The notes under the pieces are model-generated. The model saw only the letters and a program-made list of their open reading frames with translations. It was not told the DNA's origin and made no database searches. A DNA stretch of 44,562 nt, taken from positions 1 through 44,562 of IMG/VR virus record IMGVR_UViG_3300048589_000384. One strand, 5' to 3'. The DNA is from a virus. The translations under genes were made by a program, and so were the position numbers. Shown piece after piece: positions 38,431 through 44,289 of the stretch; position 1 is the stretch's first letter, and each line of letters starts with the position of its first letter.

Positions 38431-38679
38431 TTATAACAATTCATTCGCTATTTTATCTTTGAGTTCTTTTTCAAAATATCCACAGTAGCCGTACCTCTCA
38501 CCGTGTTCAAGCCACTTGGAATATCCCTTAGGGGTATCACATTTTCGACATTGTGTTTGTAGGTGATTAGTCATCTGTTGGCAATCCTCGCAGAACTTTA
38601 GATCGTAGTTATGTTCAGGCATACCGCAACCGTCATTCAGTGAGTGCGTTTGTCCTTTTGAAGAGTCTGTGAATGGCAT
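38431..38679 (-). CDS. Small zinc-ribbon protein, 82 aa
   Basis: CGMPEHNYDLKFCEDCQQMT and CRKCDTPKGYSKWLEHGERY, then a final CGYFEK: at least two CxxC pairs, one zinc ribbon. Leader motif copy 5 precedes the ATG. Role unknown. Confidence 0.65.
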   Translation of the reverse strand: MPFTDSSKGQTHSLNDGCGMPEHNYDLKFCEDCQQMTNHLQTQCRKCDTPKGYSKWLEHGERYGYCGYFEKELKDKIANELL

Positions 38680-38695
38680 ATAGTTTATTGTTAGG

Positions 38696-38707
38696 TTTTG
38701 AGTAGAG
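38696..38707 (-). promoter_or_regulatory. Repeated leader motif, copy 5
   Basis: TTTTGAGTAGAG (consensus TTATTGAGTAGAG) upstream of the ATG at 38679 and after the kinase gene stop. Confidence 0.45.
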
Positions 38708-38719
38708 GTTGAATGGAGG

Positions 38720-39565
38720 TTAGAAGTTGCCGTTATTTACTTGAAAACAAGTTAGTCCAAGCGATCGCCACATTTCTACCACTTGATTTCTATCGTCAAA
38801 TACACCCAGTATACAATAATCATTTTTAATCTTTTCAAACATTCTTTTTTTTATGATTGCATCTTTTTCAATATTTCCCTCTGGTCGAATGTCAAAATAA
38901 TCATATTCAATACCATTATCCATAAGCCATTGTTTTGTTTTTACTTCGCATACTCCATCACGTCCAGTGAATATTATTATTTTATATCCCTGTTGTTTAA
39001 GTTCCATTAGAATATTTTTTACATCGGTATTCACTTTATCAGTTTCAACCATTGACCAGTCATACGGATTTCTTTTTTTCATTATAGCCAAAGTTCCATC
39101 AACATCAAATATATATGCATTAGGCTTATTTTCTGGTGCTCCATACTTTTCTGGTTTTGGTTTTAAAAATTGCTCATACATATTTCTTATTACATTTTCT
39201 CCAACAGAGATAGGTCGCTTTAAATCACGCTTAATGGCTTCCTCAACATCTATTTCAAAAAACTTTACAATAACTTCCCCTTGTCCTTTGACTAAATCAC
39301 GGATGTGTTGCTCGTGTTTTTCAGCTAAATTTGTATCATCAACAATCACGTGTTTACCATCTTCAAGTGCGTTTATAATAATTACATCCCGTAGCGAAAG
39401 TACAAATTTCTCGTTTTCTTTGCTCCATTTTCCATTATCAAGCATAGCACGCAAGTCATCTTTATTGACTCGTTTATACTTTCCAGGATTTTCTTCGATA
39501 GTTTGTTTTGCCCAAGTGCTTTTTCCGCTTGCCGGAAGTCCTTTAAGAATGATTACTTGTTTCAT
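38720..39565 (-). CDS. pnkP: Polynucleotide kinase / 3'-phosphatase
   Basis: 281 aa. Kinase half: GLPASGKSTWAK (P-loop, 9-20), DDLR and DDTN (about 77). Phosphatase half: IFDVDGTLA (acyl-phosphatase DxDGT, about 153-161), IIIFTGRDG, and GVFDDRNQVV. This is the T4 PnkP layout. It heals RNA or DNA ends, restoring 5' phosphate and 3' hydroxyl for the adjacent ligase. It overlaps the ligase end by 23 nt. In T4 the pair repairs tRNA cut by host anticodon nucleases. Confidence 0.9.
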   Translation of the reverse strand: MKQVIILKGLPASGKSTWAKQTIEENPGKYKRVNKDDLRAMLDNGKWSKENEKFVLSLRDVIIINALEDGKHVIVDDTNLAEKHEQHIRDLVKGQGEVIVKFFEIDVEEAIKRDLKRPISVGENVIRNMYEQFLKPKPEKYGAPENKPNAYIFDVDGTLAIMKKRNPYDWSMVETDKVNTDVKNILMELKQQGYKIIIFTGRDGVCEVKTKQWLMDNGIEYDYFDIRPEGNIEKDAIIKKRMFEKIKNDYCILGVFDDRNQVVEMWRSLGLTCFQVNNGNF

Positions 39566-40445
39566 AGGCTACACTAATATGATTATCTAAAATGTCATGA
39601 AAAATTTTTACAGCTTTCCTTTGTGAAAGTTTTGCTAATTTCTTAAAATCAATTACCGGTACTTTCTTTTGTATCTCCCAAATTTCCTCAGTTATCATAT
39701 CGTGGTAAGCGGTGTTAATCATTCGCGCAGTATGCTCCCTATTTAATCTAACATCTATTTGGGGTTGTAATTTATTCATAATTTTTTGTATTCGTGGTAA
39801 CGTCATGTATTTATTCACGACATACATTTCCCAGTAGGTGTCCGAATGTTTATTGTTTCCACCAAATACCAAAGCATTATCTTCCTTAAATGATTGAGTA
39901 ACTATTTTAGCATAGACTGTATCTCCAAATGTATTAACATATTCTATATTCTTTAAGACTACACCCTCTCCTTTGTCTCCAATATGTGATTTTCCAACAT
40001 ATTCCATAATTTGTTCAAGTGTTGGATTTTTCAGTGTCGCAAATATTTCTGCATATTGTAAACCGAATATCTCTGCTGTTTCCTCAACTTCGTTTTGTAA
40101 TAAAAATTTGCCGTTCTCCTCGATGTCAAACAAATAAAAATCTTTGTAGGCTGTTTCTTTATAAGCAAGAGTGTGTCGAACAAGCCATTCCCCATATAGT
40201 CTATAACTAGGATAATGTTCAAACAATTGCGAGATTCTATCGTTATTTTTTACCCAATCATAAAATCCATTAAAACCGCCATGAAGAAGTTGAGTGCGTG
40301 AGGCACATAATAACTCATCATTCTCAATCCAAATAGAGGTATTTGCACCATCTATTTTCTCTTGAACAACGACCGTGCCTAGTAGTATTCCATCATTTTC
40401 TTCACTTCCTAGACGTTTAATTTTTGGGTATTCTTTGAATGGCAT
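39543..40445 (-). CDS. RNA ligase (T4 Rnl2-like)
   Basis: 300 aa from ATG 40445 (an earlier in-frame start overlaps the zinc gene). Nucleotidyl transfer motif I QEKIDGAN (lysine about residue 30), motif III FYLFDIEENGKF, motif IV GEGVVLKN, motif V AKIVTQSFKE. Size and motif order agree with Rnl2/REL-type ligases sealing nicked or repaired RNA. Directly upstream of PnkP, a classic repair pair. Confidence 0.88.
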   Translation of the reverse strand: MPFKEYPKIKRLGSEENDGILLGTVVVQEKIDGANTSIWIENDELLCASRTQLLHGGFNGFYDWVKNNDRISQLFEHYPSYRLYGEWLVRHTLAYKETAYKDFYLFDIEENGKFLLQNEVEETAEIFGLQYAEIFATLKNPTLEQIMEYVGKSHIGDKGEGVVLKNIEYVNTFGDTVYAKIVTQSFKEDNALVFGGNNKHSDTYWEMYVVNKYMTLPRIQKIMNKLQPQIDVRLNREHTARMINTAYHDMITEEIWEIQKKVPVIDFKKLAKLSQRKAVKIFHDILDNHISVAYETSNHS

Positions 40446-40452
40446 ATATTTA

Positions 40453-40668
40453 TTATTTAGTGAAGCCAGTTTTTTCAAGACTAATAACTTCTAAGGTCAC
40501 GTCTCTTTTATCAATCGTAAAATATCTTGCACAGCCAGTCTTACAAAAAACATAGGGCGGGAAAAAAGAGTGAAAAGATATTCCAATTCTCTTTTCTAAA
40601 AATGAATTTCCACAATGCGGGCAATCCCAATCTATTTTTTTAAATTGTTCATTTTCTAATTGTGACAT
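40453..40668 (-). CDS. Small zinc protein before the RNA ligase
   Basis: 71 aa from ATG 40668 (second ATG after 40674). DCPHCGNSFLEKRIGISF and VFCKTGCARYF: two cysteine pairs, a zinc ribbon. The final codons (LEKTGFTK) recur as a remnant at about 40686-40706. Might assist RNA repair but that is a guess. Confidence 0.65.
   Translation of the reverse strand: MSQLENEQFKKIDWDCPHCGNSFLEKRIGISFHSFFPPYVFCKTGCARYFTIDKRDVTLEVISLEKTGFTK
40462..40482. repeat. Imperfect direct repeat, copy 1
   Basis: GAAGCCAGTTTT then CAAGACT; 18 of 21 positions match 40686-40706. It encodes the end of the zinc gene (SLEKTGF). Confidence 0.55.
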
Positions 40669-40685
40669 AAACATTATTTATATTG

Positions 40686-40706
40686 GAAGCCAGTTTTGTT
40701 GAGACT
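40686..40706. repeat. Imperfect direct repeat, copy 2 (gene-end remnant)
   Basis: Same block with a frame reading SLNKTGF then a stop, i.e. the C-terminal coding piece of a paralogue of the gene at 40453 left at the edge of the GC-rich cassette. Confidence 0.55.
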
Positions 40707-40722
40707 GGCGAACTCGGTTGGA

Positions 40723-41019
40723 TTATGCTCGCTTCTTCTTCTGGAAGCTCATCGGCTTGTCGCCGTACTGGTCGTTGAACTTGCGTTGCGCCGCCTCCTC
40801 CCGCCCTTTGGCGAGGTACGCCACGGTCTTGGCACTGAGCGTCGCCTTGGGGTGGTTGCCCCAGTGGCTGGACTTGTTGTAGCCTTGACGGTTCTTGTCC
40901 AGTTCGTCGCACTCGCTACAGAGTACAGGGATGGTCTCGGAGTGGGTGTACTCACCCTCTCCGAACTTGAGCTTGGCGACGACTCGGGAACAGCCACACA
41001 CGAGTGAAATGCTTTTCAT
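40723..41019 (-). CDS. GC-rich foreign gene with zinc motif, 98 aa
   Basis: ATG 41019 overlaps the preceding stop as ATGA and has GGAGGA five bases upstream. LVCGCSRVVAKLKFGEGEYT and VLCSECDELDKNR give a CGC...CSEC zinc site; basic end FNDQYGDKPMSFQKKKRA. GC-rich codons differ sharply from the phage average. Part of a three-gene cassette. Unknown function. Confidence 0.7.
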   Translation of the reverse strand: MKSISLVCGCSRVVAKLKFGEGEYTHSETIPVLCSECDELDKNRQGYNKSSHWGNHPKATLSAKTVAYLAKGREEAAQRKFNDQYGDKPMSFQKKKRA

Positions 41020-41246
41020 CAGTCCTCCGTGTATCGCCAGACGGTCGTGTGCTGGGTCTGCCGACACTTTCGGCAGGTCGTCCACGACTTGAAGTGTCCG
41101 GAGTCATAGACCACGTGGTAGAGCGTTGCGTCCCAGTGCCTGTTGCACGTGGGGCAAAACTCCACTGTACGTGCGGTTTGAGCGTCCACTACTTTTGCAT
41201 CGTCTGGGATTTCCAGACGCGCTTTCAGTCGTTCGTACAGAGTCAT
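41019..41246 (-). CDS. GC-rich foreign zinc-ribbon protein, 75 aa
   Basis: ATG 41246 with perfect AGGAGG five bases upstream. Contains FCPTCNRHWDATLYHVVY and TTCRKCRQTQHTTVW: CxxC ... CxxC ribbon. Coupled by ATGA to the next gene. Origin distinct from the AT-rich phage genes. Confidence 0.75.
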   Translation of the reverse strand: MTLYERLKARLEIPDDAKVVDAQTARTVEFCPTCNRHWDATLYHVVYDSGHFKSWTTCRKCRQTQHTTVWRYTED

Positions 41247-41254
41247 TGCACCTC

Positions 41255-41338
41255 CTATGGCAGGTTGAAACGGTCAATAAGTTGTCCAAGTGGTATCATC
41301 AACACGACGACCACGCAAAGAGCGAGTATATAATCCAT
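41255..41338 (-). CDS. Membrane microprotein of the GC-rich cassette, 27 aa
   Basis: ATG 41338 behind a perfect AGGAGGTGA, TAG at 41255-41257 and the next SD overlapping its stop. Hydrophobic core LALCVVVVLMIPLGQLI, one transmembrane span. Tight SD coupling makes it likely real although short. Confidence 0.65.
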   Translation of the reverse strand: MDYILALCVVVVLMIPLGQLIDRFNLP

Positions 41339-41386
41339 TGGTTCACCTCCTCATCCCAGCTCTCAGATAAGAGATGGGGGAAGAGG
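41339..41386 (-). other. Hairpin leader of the GC-rich cassette
   Basis: CCCA/TGGG and CTCT/AGAG pairs (41355-41378) form a stem separated from the SD by a few bases. It could end transcription of the pentapeptide gene or regulate the cassette. Confidence 0.45.
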
Positions 41387-41938
41387 TTAATTTTCTTCAA
41401 TTGTGAAACCAAGTGCGGCGAGAAAATCTGGGAGTTGACTGCGGAGTAGTGGTTTTGTTCCGCCTCGTCCATAGAATTTGACGTTTTGTAATTCAGTATT
41501 TTGCAAGTTCGAGCCACGCAAGTTCGAGCTACTCAAGTCCGAGCTACTCAAGTTCGAGCTACTCAAGTCCGAGCTACTCAAGTCCGAGCCACGCAAGTTC
41601 GAGCCACTCAAGTCCGAGCTACTCAAGTCCGAGCTACTCAAGTCCGAGCTACTCAAGTCCGAGCTACTCAAGTTCGAGCCACGCAAGTCCGAGCCACGCA
41701 AGTTCGAGCCACTCAAGTCCGAGCCACGCAAGTTCGAGCCACGCAAGTTCGAGCTACTATCCAACGCTTCTCTTACAGCCTCTTTCATTGTTGTTTTAGT
41801 CGACTGAAAAATAATCTCTCCTGTCCATCTGTTTTTTATTGCAATACCTAACGTCTTTGTTTCTTTCTGGTCGATAGTGTCGACATATTGTTTTAGCTCA
41901 TCAATCTTTTTGAGAGCTTCTTCTTTGGTGAGTGACAT
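41387..41938 (-). CDS. Pentapeptide-repeat protein
   Basis: 183 aa. N-terminal helix-beta domain (LTKEEALKKIDELKQYVDTI; IAIKNRWTGEIIFQSTKTTM), then about 17 pentapeptides of the form (D/N)L(S/R)(S/G)S from about 80 to 160 and a short helical end. Such repeats fold as a square beta-helix; Qnr/MfpA-type members mimic DNA and shield gyrase. The DNA encoding it is a near-perfect 15-bp tandem repeat. Gyrase protection is only a family possibility. Confidence 0.75.
   Translation of the reverse strand: MSLTKEEALKKIDELKQYVDTIDQKETKTLGIAIKNRWTGEIIFQSTKTTMKEAVREALDSSSNLRGSNLRGSDLSGSNLRGSDLRGSNLSSSDLSSSDLSSSDLSSSDLSGSNLRGSDLSSSDLSSSNLSSSDLSSSNLRGSNLQNTELQNVKFYGRGGTKPLLRSQLPDFLAALGFTIEEN
41504..41758. 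repeat. 15-bp tandem repeat (minisatellite) in the pentapeptide gene
   Basis: About 17 units of CAAGTTCGAGCTACT-like sequence in which only two or three positions vary. It opens all plus-strand frames, creating spurious frames of QVRAT and KFEPR repeats. Such purity suggests recent slippage-driven expansion, so copy number may vary between phages. Confidence 0.9.
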
Positions 41939-41970
41939 ACTGTTTTTTGTTACGCCTTACGGCTGAATAA

Positions 41971-42180
41971 TTAGGTTAATTCAACTTTACTTTTTATCTT
42001 ACCCTCATCAGCGAGTTTGTTTACGGTATCAATGGCTTGTTGTTGTTCGGGGGTGAGTTCGGGGGTTGGTTCTTCGGTGACTATGGTGCAATCAAATTCT
42101 TGGAGTTCAAAGAGGGTCCAACCAGACCCATGTCTTTTCAAATTATCGTGGTTTTTGTCTTTGTCAGGAATACTTACCAT
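41971..42180 (-). CDS. Hypothetical protein, 69 aa
   Basis: ATG 42180; a TTG at 42192 is possible. Starts VSIPDKDKNHDNLKRHGSGW, has LFELQEFDCTIV and a helical proline-rich tail TEEPTPELTPEQQQAIDTV. Unknown. Confidence 0.6.
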   Translation of the reverse strand: MVSIPDKDKNHDNLKRHGSGWTLFELQEFDCTIVTEEPTPELTPEQQQAIDTVNKLADEGKIKSKVELT

Positions 42181-42192
42181 TACAATCGCCAA

Positions 42193-42549
42193 TTATCCCA
42201 GTTCAGGATACATCACATCTGATAAAGCACGGCGGTAATTTCCGTCTCCGACTGTAATTAAATCTCCTGCTTTGATGTTAGATAATAAATACATAGGTTT
42301 GAAGGTTAGGATGGTTACACTATAATGTATTTCTTCGTCATCTCCTTTATTTCCAAAAAAAATAAACCAAGAATATTTATAGCCAAGTTTATCCTCAACA
42401 CTTCTTCCATCTATTTTGTTTTGACAAATATACCAACAACCATCTTTATCTTTACTCAGTTTTGCGTCTGTGATTTTTGTACCATAAATCGTACACGTTA
42501 CTGGAATTTTGTGATAGGGGTAGAGTTTAAGAAATTCTTTGTAGGTCAT
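42193..42549 (-). CDS. Hypothetical protein, 118 aa
   Basis: TYKEFLKLYPYHKIPVTCTI followed by beta segments (IYGTKITDAKLSKDKDGCWY; WFIFFGNKGDDEEIHYSVTI) and YRRALSDVMYPELG. Looks like a single beta domain. Early region, between the nuclease and pentapeptide genes. Unassigned. Confidence 0.65.
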   Translation of the reverse strand: MTYKEFLKLYPYHKIPVTCTIYGTKITDAKLSKDKDGCWYICQNKIDGRSVEDKLGYKYSWFIFFGNKGDDEEIHYSVTILTFKPMYLLSNIKAGDLITVGDGNYRRALSDVMYPELG

Positions 42550-42567
42550 AGTGTGTGGTTATGTAAT

Positions 42568-42711
42568 TTATAGTAAACTCCCAAAATATAATCCGGTTAA
42601 AATGCCGATACATAGTGTTACTGTAATCACGATAAATACAGTTGTGTTTGAGCAGTAATCACAGGCTTCGTGTATTTGATATGGTTGATTGTGTTTGGGG
42701 CAGAGTCTCAT
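42568..42711 (-). CDS. Zinc-knuckle plus transmembrane microprotein, 47 aa
   Basis: ATG 42711 overlaps the VRR-NUC stop as ATGA. LCPKHNQPYQIHEACDYC is a CPxH...CDYC zinc site and VFIVITVTLCIGILTGLYFG one transmembrane span. Could tether a nucleic-acid or protein partner to the membrane. Unknown family. Confidence 0.6.
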   Translation of the reverse strand: MRLCPKHNQPYQIHEACDYCSNTTVFIVITVTLCIGILTGLYFGSLL

Positions 42712-43022
42712 AGATTATTTTTTACATCCTCAATGCTTCGAGCAACGAATGCGATACCGCCTTGTTTTATTACTTCGGCGATAAACTCTTTTTGTTCTTT
42801 GCTTGGGTATGTTTTAGGATTATTATTTTTGACTTCGATATAGAGTGGTTTCCCCTTGTATATACCGACAATATCTGATGTACCTTTAATTGACCACTTT
42901 GGCATTGCCCGGTATGCACCACGCTTTGCATCATACATTGCCGTGTTATTGTTACGATAAAAAAATATCTTGTTGTACCACAAGTATTCACAGATTGATT
43001 GCAATACATCATTTTCGTTCAT
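42708..43022 (-). CDS. VRR-NUC nuclease
   Basis: 104 aa. EYLWYNKIFFYRNNNTAMYD, PKWSIKGTSDIVGIYKGKPL, YIEVKNNNPK and SKEQKEFIAEVIKQGGIAFV match the compact VRR-NUC layout: (P/K)GxxD, ExK and Q as active residues of a PD-(D/E)XK fold. It is the usual small phage resolvase-like nuclease. Located behind the HNH gene. Confidence 0.85.
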   Translation of the reverse strand: MNENDVLQSICEYLWYNKIFFYRNNNTAMYDAKRGAYRAMPKWSIKGTSDIVGIYKGKPLYIEVKNNNPKTYPSKEQKEFIAEVIKQGGIAFVARSIEDVKNNL

Positions 43023-43041
43023 AGACTCTTTATCTTTTCTG

Positions 43042-43803
43042 TTAGGTACTTTTTACGTTGCACCCAAATAATTCTTTCAAACCACGTTCTTTTTCTATTT
43101 TTTTAAATACCTCTTTGTATTCCTCTTTATGAAATTTATTATGACATTCAATACAAATATGAATTAAATTCTTAAAATTATGTAATTCTTTATGTTTTGG
43201 ATACCTACTAGCATAATAAATATGGTGAACTTCAAATCTTTTTGTGCCATTTTTGTTTATCTTGCACACCTCACAAAATAAATACTCATTTTTTTCATTA
43301 AAATATTTTCGATACTTCAGACAAGCATTCAAATGAATCCCTTGTTTTCCTTTACGAAGTTTACCAGTGTTTTTTGCATAGTCCCCACTCCGAAAAGCTG
43401 GATTTTGTTTTCCTATCCTAATCTTTTTATAGTGGTTGTATTGGCACTCTAATGTACAATATTTCCTCTTTATAAATTCATTACCTACAAAATAATTACT
43501 ACACCCTTTACATTTATATTTTTTAGGTGTTTTTTTTCTCTTTTCTACAGATTTGTCTGAAATTTTTCTACGTAATGTATATTGACACTCCAAACTACAC
43601 GTCTTTTTGTGTACTTGTATTCCTGTTTTTATAAAAAAAGATTTTTTACAAATCACACAATATTTTTTTCTTTCCTTAAAACCAAAGTTATCATCTTTTG
43701 CACATTTTTTTGAACAATATTTTTTAGTTTTTAAGTTACAAAAAGCTACATAAAACTCTTTACTGCACGTCTTGCATTTTTTATTTTTTCCATTTTTTTG
43801 CAT
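43042..43803 (-). CDS. HNH endonuclease with zinc-finger array
   Basis: 253 aa. Four or more treble-clef CxxC pairs (CKTCSKEFYVAFC, YCSKKC, YCVICKKSFF, CKGCSNYF, YCTLECQ) form a DNA-binding array typical of IS-like/homing NUMOD fingers. HNH core: FEVHHIYYASRYPKHKELHN, IHICIECHNKFHK near the C-terminus. Extremely A/T-rich compared with neighbours and directly behind promoter 43833-43860. Likely a free-standing homing endonuclease. Confidence 0.85.
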   Translation of the reverse strand: MQKNGKNKKCKTCSKEFYVAFCNLKTKKYCSKKCAKDDNFGFKERKKYCVICKKSFFIKTGIQVHKKTCSLECQYTLRRKISDKSVEKRKKTPKKYKCKGCSNYFVGNEFIKRKYCTLECQYNHYKKIRIGKQNPAFRSGDYAKNTGKLRKGKQGIHLNACLKYRKYFNEKNEYLFCEVCKINKNGTKRFEVHHIYYASRYPKHKELHNFKNLIHICIECHNKFHKEEYKEVFKKIEKERGLKELFGCNVKST

Positions 43804-43830
43804 AGTAGATAATTATTCAATACATCTACT
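43804..43830 (-). promoter_or_regulatory. Inverted repeat between promoter and HNH start
   Basis: AGTAGAT (43804-43810) / ATCTACT (43824-43830), 7-bp perfect arms, 13-nt spacer, covering the transcription start and start-codon region. Candidate operator or 5' stem. Confidence 0.5.
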
Positions 43831-43957
43831 ATATTATAACAGAAAGTGAATATTTGTCAACCCATATATTTTTTTGGACAGGTTCGCCTTTACACGCAAT
43901 ACATCTTTTCATTCGTGGGTCGTTTTCAAGTTGTTGTTTTATCTTTTTTGGTATCAT
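43829..43957 (-). CDS. Possible small CxxC protein overlapping the promoter, 42 aa
   Basis: ATG 43957 overlapping the end of the preceding gene, stop TAG 43829-43831. Middle has RCIACKGEPVQKNIWV, a CxxC. The last codons cover the TATAAT promoter elements, so sequence constraint there is regulatory. Weak support. Confidence 0.35.
   Translation of the reverse strand: MIPKKIKQQLENDPRMKRCIACKGEPVQKNIWVDKYSLSVII
43833..43860 (-). promoter_or_regulatory. Consensus sigma70 promoter of the HNH/nuclease operon
   Basis: TTGACA (43855-43860), 16-nt spacer, TATAAT (43833-43838) on the minus strand: perfect hexamers. Drives the HNH gene and probably the early block down to 34161. Confidence 0.85.
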
Positions 43958-44075
43958 AACGTAGGAATAATCCGGGGTATTCTCGTTTTAGTTTTTCTTT
44001 GGCTTTTTCTTCTTCGGTTTGTCCGGGAGATTTAAATCCGTTTAAAAAGTCTTTGATAATGTCAGGGGATTCCAT
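43926..44075 (-). CDS. Small basic protein, 49 aa
   Basis: ATG 44075 behind AAATAAATAGT, stop TGA. Helical, highly charged (ESPDIIKDFLNGFKSPGQTE; EKAKEKLKREYPGLFLRYDT). Follows the zinc gene by 1 nt. Unassigned. Confidence 0.55.
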   Translation of the reverse strand: MESPDIIKDFLNGFKSPGQTEEEKAKEKLKREYPGLFLRYDTKKDKTTT

Positions 44076-44076
44076 A

Positions 44077-44289
44077 CTATTTATTTTTAGTGAGGTTTGT
44101 GTGGAATAGAATACCTAGAGATTTGAGTATTTTTCTGTATTTAGGTTTTGGGAAGTTGCGCTTGTTTTCCAGGGGGTTGCCACAAGTAGGGCAGTATATT
44201 CGTTTTGCCTCTCGTATCTTAGTCATTTTTTGTGCTGCTTTTCTTCGTTCTTCAGGGGTGTCAAACCTAGTGAAGTTTCCTCGTATCAT
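44077..44289 (-). CDS. Small zinc-binding protein, 70 aa
   Basis: ATG 44289 overlaps the NinB-like stop (ATGA). Basic helical N-terminus (FDTPEERRKAAQKMTKIREA), then YCPTCGNPLENKRNF with one CxxC and a basic end. Possibly a small nucleic-acid-binding accessory of the recombination genes. No named family. Confidence 0.65.
   Translation of the reverse strand: MIRGNFTRFDTPEERRKAAQKMTKIREAKRIYCPTCGNPLENKRNFPKPKYRKILKSLGILFHTNLTKNK

Noticed and set aside
40696-41092. Long plus-strand and alternative minus-strand frames in the GC-rich cassette
   Set aside because: GC-rich DNA gives long chance frames. Only the minus frames with SD sites, ATGA coupling and cysteine motifs are credible.
41501-41760. 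CRISPR array
   Set aside because: Regular 15-bp units without spacers, lying in a coding frame of a repeat protein.
41478-41851. Plus-strand frames of QVRAT and KFEPR repeats
   Set aside because: They are by-products of the 15-bp tandem repeat, whose length divisible by three keeps every frame open; the minus frame is the pentapeptide protein.
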